Origin: Candidatus Bathyarchaeota archaeon
GTDB taxonomy: Archaea; Thermoproteota; Bathyarchaeia; Bathyarchaeales; Bathycorpusculaceae
Direction of reading: 5' to 3'
Assembly (NCBI GenBank): GCA_026014735.1
Contig: JAOZHT010000004.1
Coordinates: forward strand, 1-64,000
DNA: 64,000 nt
Below, piece by piece: positions 1 to 7,952 of this stretch; positions within the stretch are counted from its first letter, which is position 1, and every line of letters starts with the position of its first letter. The notes beneath the pieces were generated by a model, which was not told the DNA's origin, did no database searches, and saw only the letters and a program-made list of their open reading frames with translations. The position numbers were made by a program, and so were the translations under genes.

Positions 1-2552
1 AGACAAGATTGAACCCCAGACAGCGAAGTACTACCTGAACCGCTAGAAGAAATTGACAAATTATAGTAAACTGGATCCCAGGTGTAATGCGCAACCAAAT
101 TCCCATCAGAAGTCAGCGGAATATTCCCCTGAGCATAATTCTGACCATTAAATGAAAAATAACTGAAAGCATAGTTATGCAACGACTCAACGCTGACAGA
201 GTAGGTTTTACCGATTAACCTCTGATTTCCACAATAATGCGTTTCACCGCCCACGGTGAACTGAGGATATAAAACATCATTTTCATGACCAGACGTATCG
301 CAGAAAGCAGAAAAATTCACACGGGGCTGATAGAGTTTTATATCGGCATTTCCATAAACGGCCATACGGCTATTTTCTCCAGTTGTTGAATTATGCCATT
401 CGCCATCTCTATAAGTCGGCCATAAAGATGTGAAGCCATTCCACAGTGAGGATTCATCAAAATCCGTGTCTCCACTGAACGCGTCATGTGTGGCTAGGTC
501 TAATGCGTTGTGTATTGTATTGTCTTCCGCCAAAGCATGGTAGAAAAAGCGACTCACCCAATACCAATATTGATAACCGCAGTTTTCAACTGTCTCATTT
601 AAGGCAGCAGAACCCATTGGGAAGCCAATGTAGCAGTCAGGCCCATTATCTTTTGTGTATGCATGATAACCATCGCTGCTCATTTCATTAGCCGAAGGGT
701 TACTTACTACTGCCTTGTGCATCCAAGCGAACGGCATACCCTGTGCATGAGTACCGTTTACAAATCCTCCTTCGCCCATCACTGGATACTCAATTCCATG
801 GTATGTATCAACCCACTGGTCGATTCTTGCTGACAAGCAGGTATTTATGAAGGCGAAGAATGTGTTGTCGGTTGTATGATTATAAATTTCTTGATCATAT
901 ACCCCATACTCAGGGTGGTCTGCGGGCTCGGGATGAAAAGTTGTTGTTGTAAAAGTTCCTCGCTGGTCTTCTATCATATAATGGAATTCACCGTTTACTA
1001 TGTTGCCGACTCCGTGGTCAAAGTCAACTACTGCCATCTGAGGATAGTTGGAAGCAAGATAGGTTATTTTGCTCAGAATTGCATCTTTATTTGAGCCTGA
1101 ATTCTGTACTCCTTGATTATCTATTTCTGGACCGGGGAAATTGTAGCTGTTGTTTGTAAACAGACTTGCGATGTATAAGGCAAGGCATTGTTGGGCACCA
1201 ACTTCATCATTTGATTTGCGCCAGCTTTCGCCTGTATTGGGCGGATTTCTTGAGGCTGAGCTTTCAGAACCCCAAACACTTGCACCACCTGTAGCACCCA
1301 TGACTGGCTCCGAGATTACAGTAACCAGAAGAGGGGAAAGTACTAAGAGACAAAGCAATAACCTACTAATTTTAAAACGTCTTAACTTAGTCAGTCCTTT
1401 AAAAGAAAATGGTTTTTTCTCAAGGAGAACATAGGCTGATACTGACGAAAGAAAAACTCCTGTAAATACAGTGAGCGCTATTAGAGGTAATGCCAATATG
1501 AAGGCACCTTCACTTGTTAAGGCCTCGGGTTGCTCTGTTGATGCGTTTTCATTGCCTGCAAAAGGAAGTAGTCCAGTCGGTGGCTCCATTGTTGAAATTC
1601 TTTGATGAATATAGCAGACTTCCTTTGTGTCTGCCCAGACATAAACGTTAAAGCCATAAACGTAACCAGGGTAAAATTTATCCAGGCACACCCAAACGTG
1701 ATACATTGGATAAAGCTCAAGAGCGTCTTGACCGCGTGCTTTGTCAGCATCTACATATATGGACGGAGCAAAGAGTTTCTCCACTATCATGCCGTTGGTT
1801 ACATTAAATTTTATCCCGCCGATGGTTCCTGGTTGCGAACTATCGGGCGAGTAAAGCTTAACTTTAGAAATCGCAATTTCTATTGCTTCTGATTCAGAGA
1901 GAGTTATTTTTGTGTTGCTTATAGGGTATAGGTTCCAGTTGTCAATGAAATATTTGAGGAAGCCATTCTCATAACGCAGGGCAACGCATTTGTTCGGCGC
2001 TTCTATGCCGTTGCACACGTATGTCCATCTAAAGGTCATACCTTCTGATACAGATGTTATGTTTAGCTTGATATTTTGGGAAATTTTTGATGTATTTGTA
2101 TTTATATCCTCTTTTACTATCATACTGCTTAATTCTTGGTAGAAAGAGTTACCAGTTTGGACTTGGTAATTGCTGAGAAAGTCCCGTGCCATCGTGATAG
2201 TATCGGCGCCATGCAATTTTGCTGAGGGCGAACCCTCGTTAGTTGAAACATAAATCATTTGCAATGAGCCTTTTACGAAAGTACAGCGTGTATCCAGATT
2301 GCTGCTTGGGCTACTCAAAATTGTATAGACAGTATCTTGAGGAAGATTCCCCTGATACAAGTCACTAGAATATAGTGATGTTGAGATATTATAGTGTGAT
2401 AAGTCAACGCCCAGAACATTTTCTAAAGTTAGAATTGTCTTTTGTTGACTTGTAGGCTCTGCTGCTTTAACACTTGGAATAGATGTAACTACAATCGAGG
2501 AAAGGATTGAAAGAACAATTATCGACATTATAAGTCGGGTTTTTTTCGTCAT
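1..2552 (-). CDS. Large secreted/membrane surface protein, C-terminus cut by window edge; PepSY-like N-domain and putative caspase-fold C-domain
   Basis: An uninterrupted minus-strand frame runs from ATG at 2552 to the left edge (over 850 residues, C-terminus missing). Residues 1-33 look like a signal peptide (basic MTKKTR start, hydrophobic core, SVKA cleavage-like end). An extracellular domain follows (about 35-330); its FRWTY...NG and late SESEAIEIA motifs recall PepSY-like archaeal surface proteins. Two hydrophobic segments near residues 350-400 should leave both flanking domains outside. The C-terminal part has a strand ending VVDFDHG (His about 513) and a later FINTC (Cys about 572), the layout of clan CD (caspase/gingipain-type) peptidases. 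The surface location is inferred from the signal peptide and membrane segments; peptidase activity is only a hypothesis. It is divergent from the Kelch gene. Confidence 0.8.
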   Translation of the reverse strand, partial: MTKKTRLIMSIIVLSILSSIVVTSIPSVKAAEPTSQQKTILTLENVLGVDLSHYNISTSLYSSDLYQGNLPQDTVYTILSSPSSNLDTRCTFVKGSLQMIYVSTNEGSPSAKLHGADTITMARDFLSNYQVQTGNSFYQELSSMIVKEDINTNTSKISQNIKLNITSVSEGMTFRWTYVCNGIEAPNKCVALRYENGFLKYFIDNWNLYPISNTKITLSESEAIEIAISKVKLYSPDSSQPGTIGGIKFNVTNGMIVEKLFAPSIYVDADKARGQDALELYPMYHVWVCLDKFYPGYVYGFNVYVWADTKEVCYIHQRISTMEPPTGLLPFAGNENASTEQPEALTSEGAFILALPLIALTVFTGVFLSSVSAYVLLEKKPFSFKGLTKLRRFKISRLLLCLLVLSPLLVTVISEPVMGATGGASVWGSESSASRNPPNTGESWRKSNDEVGAQQCLALYIASLFTNNSYNFPGPEIDNQGVQNSGSNKDAILSKITYLASNYPQMAVVDFDHGVGNIVNGEFHYMIEDQRGTFTTTTFHPEPADHPEYGVYDQEIYNHTTDNTFFAFINTCLSARIDQWVDTYHGIEYPVMGEGGFVNGTHAQGMPFAWMHKAVVSNPSANEMSSDGYHAYTKDNGPDCYIGFPMGSAALNETVENCGYQYWYWVSRFFYHALAEDNTIHNALDLATHDAFSGDTDFDESSLWNGFTSLWPTYRDGEWHNSTTGENSRMAVYGNADIKLYQPRVNFSAFCDTSGHENDVLYPQFTVGGETHYCGNQRLIGKTYSVSVESLHNYAFSYFSFNGQNYAQGNIPLTSDGNLVAHYTWDPVYYNLSISSSGSGSTSLSGVQSC

Positions 2553-2713
2553 TCTTTATCACTTCATGCGCTTATTGAAAGCAAACAAGCAAGGTTCTAC
2601 AAGTCAAGATTGCGCATGTCGCTTTTATATTTTACTAATAATTCGTTCAGAAAAACAATTATATTTTTGAACAACATTCAATACTACATACATCGCATTT
2701 AATACATCAAATA

Positions 2714-2725
2714 GTAAAATATATA
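2714..2725 (+). promoter_or_regulatory. Probable TATA box of the Kelch gene
   Basis: The AT-only run TAAAATATATAT lies about 34-45 bases before the ATG at 2759, in the 206-base divergent gap. This suits an archaeal TATA element with a short leader. A GGTGA ribosome-binding match sits just before the start codon. Confidence 0.5.
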
Positions 2726-2758
2726 TCTGCAAACTGAGATTAGAAGATTGGTGAGTTG

Positions 2759-3883
2759 ATGAGAAGAATAGGCGTTCTTTTGCTTGCCATAGTTCTTATA
2801 GTTCCTTGCACGATGATTTTCAACCCTGTAACTGCGGCTACATCGGATGACTCATGGGAAACTAAAGCGCAGATGCCTATTGCTTCCTCCGGTTTAGGCG
2901 CAGCAGTTTGCAATGAAAAGATATACGCTATCGGCGGTTACGATGAAAAATGGAAATTAACTGGGACAAATCAGATGTATAACCCATCAAGCGACAGCTG
3001 GACTATTCAGGCATCGATGCCTACCCCGCGGTCGTTTTTCGGAATAGCAGTTTGCCAAAATAAGATTTATGTTATTGGAGGCGCCAACAAATCCGGACTT
3101 GTTCCCTTTTCAAATATCCTTGAAGTCACTGGAGTGACCAACATAAATGAAGTCTACGACCCCGCAACTAATACTTGGCAGACTATGTCGCCTATGCCTA
3201 CACCTCGAAGCAATATACAGACAAATGTCGTGGAAAATAAAATCTACGTTACGGGGGGATTTACTTTTCCCAATTTTGAACTTATCAATTCTATGGAGGT
3301 TTATGATCCCCTGACGGACTCTTGGTCAAATATGTCACCGATGCCAATCCATCAGAGCAAGTTTTCTTCAGTCGTTTACAACGATAAAATATACTGCATA
3401 AACGATAATATCACCCAAATATTTGATCCTAAAACAGACACCTGGACCTCCGCAAGCCCACCACCCGACTCGGTTTATCAGAGTGCGGCAGGCGCCACAA
3501 CGGAAACGACGATCACACGGTTATATTTCTTCAGTGGAGGGACTAATTTTGATTTAACCCAAATCTATGATCCAGCCCGCAACATTTGGACTCAAGGTGT
3601 CTCTATGCTTTCACCGCGAATCGACGCGGCAGTTGCAGTATTTAATGATACCTTTTTCTTGATGGGGGGAACGGAACCGAATTATGCCAAAATTCTTGCG
3701 GTCAACGAAAAATACCTCCCTGCCGATTATGGAGGCTCCGATGACCAAGAAACCTTGACGGAATCAGCATCCTCCGACCAAACGCAAACCTTCCACACAA
3801 CATTACTTGCAGCCACAGCTGTAGCAATCGCACTCGTGACTATTGGGCTGGCTGCATATTTTAGGAAAAACAAGCACACTTAG
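2759..3883 (+). CDS. Kelch-repeat surface protein with signal peptide and C-terminal membrane anchor
   Basis: Residues 1-27 are a signal peptide. About six Kelch blades follow, each with the pattern ...KIYxIGG...xxYDPxxxxWxxxxxMPxPR, which should close into a beta-propeller. The C-terminus has a Ser/Thr/Gln-rich linker, one hydrophobic helix (about 348-368) and a short basic tail (FRKNKHT), so the propeller faces outside and is membrane anchored. The ATG at 2759 is chosen over the in-frame TTG three bases earlier because GGTGA lies directly upstream. Kelch propellers bind proteins or sugars; the ligand cannot be told. Its divergent neighbour is another surface protein, so the two may share a role at the cell envelope. 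Confidence 0.85.
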   Translation: MRRIGVLLLAIVLIVPCTMIFNPVTAATSDDSWETKAQMPIASSGLGAAVCNEKIYAIGGYDEKWKLTGTNQMYNPSSDSWTIQASMPTPRSFFGIAVCQNKIYVIGGANKSGLVPFSNILEVTGVTNINEVYDPATNTWQTMSPMPTPRSNIQTNVVENKIYVTGGFTFPNFELINSMEVYDPLTDSWSNMSPMPIHQSKFSSVVYNDKIYCINDNITQIFDPKTDTWTSASPPPDSVYQSAAGATTETTITRLYFFSGGTNFDLTQIYDPARNIWTQGVSMLSPRIDAAVAVFNDTFFLMGGTEPNYAKILAVNEKYLPADYGGSDDQETLTESASSDQTQTFHTTLLAATAVAIALVTIGLAAYFRKNKHT

Positions 3884-3913
3884 CAACTTTCAGGCACATC
3901 CCCATCGCCCAAA

Positions 3914-4006
3914 CAGGGGCAGCCAGATAAAATAGGGCAACAGCAACCGCTATCAGGGTAGATACCGCGCAGTTATGGTGGTGCTGTAGCTGGGCGAAAA
4001 GTACAC
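3914..4006 (+). repeat. Dispersed repeat, copy 1
   Basis: This segment matches 52895-52985 over about 92 bases with an indel of about two bases. It includes an identical 27-base core (3974-4000) preceded by a 12-base identical block. No open frame spans both copies, since the shared frames contain stops. It lies just after a surface-protein gene. It could be a decayed mobile element, a small regulatory or structural RNA, or the remnant of a duplicated gene. Confidence 0.7.
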
Positions 4007-4251
4007 CGAACACTCACATTTCGGGTTCGGAAGAAATCCACAGGTCTGGAGGTTTGCCTGCTCAAGCAAGCGCAGTATGTCCTATGCGAGGAGCTTGGCA
4101 AAAAATGGTGTTGAGGTTCCAGTGGAAGAGGGGGTTTTTTGCGGTTTTGCTATCATTTTTGACTATTTGCGCGGTGATGCTGTGGTTTGCATTCCCAAGG
4201 TTTCTAGTCAGGTTCATGTCAACAATTCTTAAATATATAGAAAGCGGAAGG

Positions 4252-4385
4252 TTCGCTAAAGTGATAGTAGCCTAAGAAGGGGCAGACTGGCGGGTCGGAG
4301 ATGGAAGGCGCAAGTGACTCCGGATGGAGCCAGTTAAGCCGAATTCATCCCTCTTGCCCAGTTCCTAGGCAACTATCTTAGCGAA
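4252..4385 (+). ncRNA. Candidate structured RNA or small palindromic element
   Basis: The ends can form a long helix. TTCGCTAA (4252-4259) pairs with TTAGCGAA (4378-4385), GATAGT with ACTATC, and GCCTA with TAGGC: 19 pairs with one 3-base bulge and one mismatch. Inside, ACTGGC pairs with GCCAGT, CGGAG with CTCCG, and GGGCA with TGCCC. A TATA-like run (TTAAATATATAG, about 4229-4240) lies upstream, which favours a transcribed RNA on the plus strand. I could not match it to tRNA, 5S, RNase P or SRP RNA. A MITE-like element is the alternative. Confidence 0.4.
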
Positions 4386-4579
4386 AGTTTAGTTCATTAC
4401 ACTATAAATACTTACCGTTAAATTTTAACAACCCAGACAGCGATTGTTTATTTTCAATATGTTTTCACAATACACTTTAGCATTTCCCACTAATAAGAAG
4501 GCAAACCACAGAAACACAGCGCCCAAAGCACCAAAAAACAGCCGCAGAAGCGCACGGCCAAACAGACTAAAAGAAATTT

Positions 4580-5248
4580 ATGTCCCAACAAACAAATCTA
4601 ACACACAGCAGAGGATGGAAAAGAATGGCGGAGAAACCAATCACGGAACGCAGCAAAGAAACCCTCGCATGGATCCAAAAACAGCAGAAAACAAACGGGC
4701 TAGGCATGGTTGAAACCGAAAAGGTCCCCGACCAAGCCGCCGTGCGTTATCTGCTCCGCAAAGGCGACGTGTTTGAGCCGCAGGAAGGCATGATAAAATC
4801 CATGGCGGAACCCGAATCCGAGGAGGCAGGCGAATTCCCCGACCATGCACCATGGGTCTGGAGAACCCCTAAGCCCAAACGCAAAGGCGACATACCCGAA
4901 CCGTACGAGTATTTGGCTTACCCCGACTGGACGGTGCTGCCCTCTGCGGTGGCGGAGGCACTGCGGGGCATGGGCTTCTCCGGCGCACCCTTCCTCTACG
5001 AGGGCTACAGCTACCGCAAAATGATGGGCGGCGCGCTACGACGCAAGATGGTGGGCACCCACTCTAAAGAGGAACTGCTTGCGGAGCTGAGTCTTCGGGG
5101 CAAGTCAGATGCGGAGGTGGCTGCGCTTAAGCAGAAAATCGAGGATGCCGCTGAGGAATGCAGGGGCAACAAGACGGTCACCGAGGTGGAGGTTGCCGAG
5201 GGCATTGTGTATTACCCCAAAGACGGCAGCGTTGGGTTTGCTGAATAG
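4580..5248 (+). CDS. Hypothetical protein with a possible winged-helix segment
   Basis: The 222-residue protein is not recognised as a whole. Residues about 51-75 (LLRKGDVFEPQEGMIK) resemble the last strand pair of small winged-helix domains, such as the one at the C-terminus of archaeal MCM (inference from the pattern only). A proline-rich middle and a charged helical C-terminal part (about 155-200) follow. Codon use is GC-rich like the chromosomal core genes, so it looks like a real gene. Start alternatives are the ATG codons at 4580 and 4625. It may be a DNA-associated protein, but there is no direct evidence. Confidence 0.65.
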   Translation: MSQQTNLTHSRGWKRMAEKPITERSKETLAWIQKQQKTNGLGMVETEKVPDQAAVRYLLRKGDVFEPQEGMIKSMAEPESEEAGEFPDHAPWVWRTPKPKRKGDIPEPYEYLAYPDWTVLPSAVAEALRGMGFSGAPFLYEGYSYRKMMGGALRRKMVGTHSKEELLAELSLRGKSDAEVAALKQKIEDAAEECRGNKTVTEVEVAEGIVYYPKDGSVGFAE

Positions 5249-5305
5249 TGCAAGAAGTGTTAAATATGGAAATCACTGATTAACTGATGTTTATCTTAGC
5301 TGCGG

Positions 5306-5665
5306 ATGAATAGTATGAAGCCAAATTTGCTGACGTTTGATGACGTTATTGTTTCTCAGGGCGCCAAAAAAGCGAAGACCCCACGAGTCGGGAAAGTAGA
5401 GTTTAAAAGCATCAGGGTGAAGGGTAAAACCCTCAAGTTTACCGAGGCTATAGTCGCCGATGTTTCTTCAGAGGGTAAAGTGTATTCTTGTACGAACAGG
5501 GATTTCGGCATCGTTGTAATGTCCCCTAACTTGCAGGACTGCATAAGAAGCTTCGAGGATGAAATACGCTTCATCTACAGCGAATATGCATTAGAAAGTG
5601 ACGAAAAGTTAACGGCTGATGCAAGAGACCTCAAGAGTAAGATACTAAGCCGCGTTAAATCTTAG
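5306..5665 (+). CDS. Putative antitoxin-like partner of a HicA-like protein
   Basis: A 119-residue protein with a beta-rich N-terminal half (FKSIRVKGKTLKF...AIVADV) and an acidic helical C-terminal half (residues about 75-119). It ends 11 bases before a HicA-like gene, the usual spacing of a toxin-antitoxin pair. It is longer than a typical HicB antitoxin and I see no clear ribbon-helix-helix motif. Calling it an antitoxin rests on its position, not on recognised homology. The second ATG, at 5315, is an equally possible start. Confidence 0.6.
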   Translation: MNSMKPNLLTFDDVIVSQGAKKAKTPRVGKVEFKSIRVKGKTLKFTEAIVADVSSEGKVYSCTNRDFGIVVMSPNLQDCIRSFEDEIRFIYSEYALESDEKLTADARDLKSKILSRVKS

Positions 5666-5676
5666 GCGTTGCTTGC

Positions 5677-5961
5677 ATGGCAACTCTTAAGGCAAGAGAA
5701 GTAATCAGCAGCCTAAAAAAGAAGGGTTTCCTCCAATCTGAGGGCGACCACACCTACTTTGTTTTACACGTCAGCGGTAAAAAAACTTCAATCCGCACAA
5801 AAGTAAGCCATGGAAAAACCGAGTTGGATGAGTATCTGCTGCATATGATGTCACTCCAGGTTAAACTGGAAAAAAGACAGTTCGCTGATTTGGTTAATTG
5901 CCCACTTTCAGCACAAGATTACCTGAGAATTTTAGAGGCACAGGGCTACCGTTTTACTTGA
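5677..5961 (+). CDS. HicA/YcfA-like toxin-family protein
   Basis: The 94-residue protein begins with the HicA pattern: a helix (KAREVISSLKKKGF), a strand with GDHTYFVLHV and a basic KKTSIRTKVSHG stretch. HicA toxins are double-stranded-RNA-binding-fold mRNA interferases that use a histidine in this region; the His of GDH (about residue 25) is the likely counterpart. A C-terminal helical extension (CPLSAQDYLRILEAQG) makes it longer than the usual 60 residues, as in some archaeal members. It is the second gene of a two-gene operon with the putative antitoxin. Toxicity is inferred from the family. Confidence 0.65.
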   Translation: MATLKAREVISSLKKKGFLQSEGDHTYFVLHVSGKKTSIRTKVSHGKTELDEYLLHMMSLQVKLEKRQFADLVNCPLSAQDYLRILEAQGYRFT

Positions 5962-6050
5962 GGCTTTATTTACATACAGCGCACTGTTGCTTTGATAAGG
6001 CTTAATAGTTTCTTGCGCCGAGTACATCTAAACTGCCAGTGTGACTTGTC

Positions 6051-7334
6051 ATGGTTGATGTTTGGTTACCCTACGGAAAAACCGACGTGTGCGTACGTGT
6101 CCCAGCCCGCAACCTGCTCGGAACCATCGAGCCTAAAGAGACCGCTGCGGCGCCGGACCAGAAAGCCGAAATAGAACGGGCCCTGCATGAACCTATCGGC
6201 GCCAAGCGCCTATCGGAAATCGCCACGGCTGACTCTAAAGTCGCCATCGTCGTGGATGACCACACCCGCAAAGCCCCCAGCGAGCGGATGCTGCTGCCTG
6301 TGCTATCGGAGCTTAACTTGGCAGGCGTCAAAGACGAGAACGTCACAGTAATTTTTGGCTGCGGAACCCACCGCGCCGTCACAGCCGAGGAAGCCAAGGA
6401 GCTGCTAGGCGAAGAAGCCCTAAGACGCGTCAAAACGGTGAGCCACTGCTGCACCGGCGAGGACGCCGTGTATGTGGGCACCACCAAAACCTACGGCAAC
6501 AAGGTCTACGTTAACCGGGTTTTCGCGGAAGCCGACGTTAAGGTGCTGCTGGGCGATGTGAATTACCATTACTATGCGGGTTATGGGGGAGGCAGAAAGA
6601 GCCTGCTGCCCGCGGTTTGCAGCCAGGAAACCATCAAGCAGAACCATGCCCTGCTGCTTTCTGCTGCTGCCAAAACAGGCAACCTTGAGGATAACCCTGT
6701 GCATGTTGATATGATGGAGGCGGCGCGGCTGGCGAAGGTGGATTTCATCGTTAACGTGGTGGAGAACAAGAAGGGCGAGATCGTGCGGGCATTCGCCGGC
6801 GACTTAGAAGCCGCCTTTCTGGAGGCTACTAAGCTGGTGGATGAGATGTACCGCGTCACGGTGGATCGACGCGCCGACATCGTTGTGGTCAGCGCAGGCG
6901 GGCACCCAGCCGACATTAACCTCTACCAGGCCTACAAGGGACTCGATAACGCGTTGGATGCGGTGAAGCGGGGCGGCGTCATAATTCTTGTGGCGGAGTG
7001 CCCCGAGGGACATGGCAACCAGGTTTTCTATGACTGGATGATTAAGCTGCCCGACATCAAAGCCATGGAGCGCGAGGTTAAACGCAACTTCGTGATGGGG
7101 GGACACAAAGCCTACTACCTGCTTAAGGCGCTGCAGAATCACCCCATAATCCTGGTTTCCTCGCTGCCGGATTACTACGCCACCAGCATCTTCAAGCTAA
7201 AAACCGCACGGGCCGTCAACGACGCCTTAGGCGAGGCTTTCAAGATTGCGGGGTCGGCTTCGAGGGTTTGGGCGATGCCGCAGGGCAGCTACACCCTTGC
7301 CGTGTTTAAAGCCCCCGAGGAAGGCAAAGCTTAA
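6051..7334 (+). CDS. larA: Nickel-dependent lactate racemase family protein
   Basis: A 427-residue LarA (DUF2088) protein. LarA interconverts L- and D-lactate, or related 2-hydroxy acids, with a nickel-pincer nucleotide covalently held by a lysine. Seen here are the DDHTRKAPSERMLLP motif, GCGTHRAVT, and the cofactor site HYYAGYGGGRKSLLP, with the GGGRKS lysine the likely cofactor attachment and histidines before it. The cofactor makers LarB, LarC and LarE are not in the window. Many LarA homologues act on other hydroxy acids, so the substrate is uncertain. The ATG at 6051 gives the expected N-terminus. Confidence 0.9.
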   Translation: MVDVWLPYGKTDVCVRVPARNLLGTIEPKETAAAPDQKAEIERALHEPIGAKRLSEIATADSKVAIVVDDHTRKAPSERMLLPVLSELNLAGVKDENVTVIFGCGTHRAVTAEEAKELLGEEALRRVKTVSHCCTGEDAVYVGTTKTYGNKVYVNRVFAEADVKVLLGDVNYHYYAGYGGGRKSLLPAVCSQETIKQNHALLLSAAAKTGNLEDNPVHVDMMEAARLAKVDFIVNVVENKKGEIVRAFAGDLEAAFLEATKLVDEMYRVTVDRRADIVVVSAGGHPADINLYQAYKGLDNALDAVKRGGVIILVAECPEGHGNQVFYDWMIKLPDIKAMEREVKRNFVMGGHKAYYLLKALQNHPIILVSSLPDYYATSIFKLKTARAVNDALGEAFKIAGSASRVWAMPQGSYTLAVFKAPEEGKA

Positions 7335-7400
7335 ACTCACCGCCGCATGGTGTATGCCGCCTGTATGTTGCCTGCGTTAAGCGTAACCTTTAAGTTTCAA

Positions 7401-7409
7401 CATATAAAT
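7401..7409 (+). promoter_or_regulatory. Probable TATA box of the acetyltransferase gene
   Basis: CATATAAAT sits about 25 bases before the ATG at 7431. That spacing predicts a very short leader. It also argues against the longer frame that would start at 7347, upstream of the promoter. Confidence 0.55.
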
Positions 7410-7430
7410 CCTGTTAGGCAAGGCGAAACG

Positions 7431-7910
7431 ATGCAAGAAACCTTTACCCTCCGCAAATTCGGCCCAGACGACCTGCAAGGCGTCATGCAAATCAACCGCG
7501 TCTGCCTCCCCGAGAACTACACAGACTTCTTTTTCGTTGACCTCCACCAGCGCTTCCCCGAAACCTTCATTGTGGCGGAGGAGAACGGCAAAATCGTAGG
7601 CTACATCATGTGCCGCATAGAAGTGGGCTTATCTAACTTCGGCTTCGGCGGCTTGGTCCGCAAGGGACATGTGGTTTCCATCGCGGTTATGCCGCAGGCA
7701 AGACGCAAGGGCGTGGCGAAGGCTCTGATTAATCGGGCGCTGCAGGGTATGGAGTACTATAAAGCTAAGCAGGGTTTTCTGGAGGTCCGCGTAACCAACG
7801 ACGCCGCGATTACCCTGTATAAGAATTTGGGCTTTGAGATTACCCGCACCATTAACGGCTACTACAGTGACGGCGAAGACGCCTACGTTATGACTAAGCG
7901 TTTATCTTAG
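7431..7910 (+). CDS. GNAT N-acetyltransferase, RimI/archaeal N-terminal acetyltransferase type
   Basis: A 159-residue GNAT enzyme that transfers acetyl from acetyl-CoA, most likely to protein N-termini. Visible features are an N-terminal LRKFGPDDLQGV segment, strand 4 HVVSIAVMPQARRKGVAKAL with the acetyl-CoA pyrophosphate loop (RRKGVA), and the late LEVRVTNDAAITLYKNLGF motif that is typical of RimI and archaeal Ard1. The ATG at 7431 is preferred over the 84-base-longer frame because of the TATA box at 7401 and an AGGCG match just upstream. Confidence 0.88.
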   Translation: MQETFTLRKFGPDDLQGVMQINRVCLPENYTDFFFVDLHQRFPETFIVAEENGKIVGYIMCRIEVGLSNFGFGGLVRKGHVVSIAVMPQARRKGVAKALINRALQGMEYYKAKQGFLEVRVTNDAAITLYKNLGFEITRTINGYYSDGEDAYVMTKRLS

Positions 7911-7952
7911 CCTAAAGAAACACATAAATTACTTAATTGCCGCTCTTAGGGT

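Larger units (their letters stand above)
3884..4579. other. Gene-poor 0.7 kb gap
   Basis: I see no convincing gene here. Open frames at 4054-4275 and 4444-4713 lack a ribosome-binding site and family features. The gap holds one copy of a dispersed 93-base repeat (3914-4006) and a long imperfect inverted pair enclosing a folded core (4252-4385). The last 190 bases are AT-rich and lead into the next gene. Confidence 0.6.

Noticed and set aside
4054-4275. 73-codon frame with a hydrophobic stretch
   Set aside because: No ribosome-binding site, no family features, and its end runs into the palindromic element.
4444-4713. 89-codon frame before the 222-residue gene
   Set aside because: It overlaps that gene in another frame, and its composition is Asn/Lys-rich without structure.
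7347-7430. Longer N-terminus for the GNAT gene
   Set aside because: It would start upstream of the TATA box and has no ribosome-binding site.
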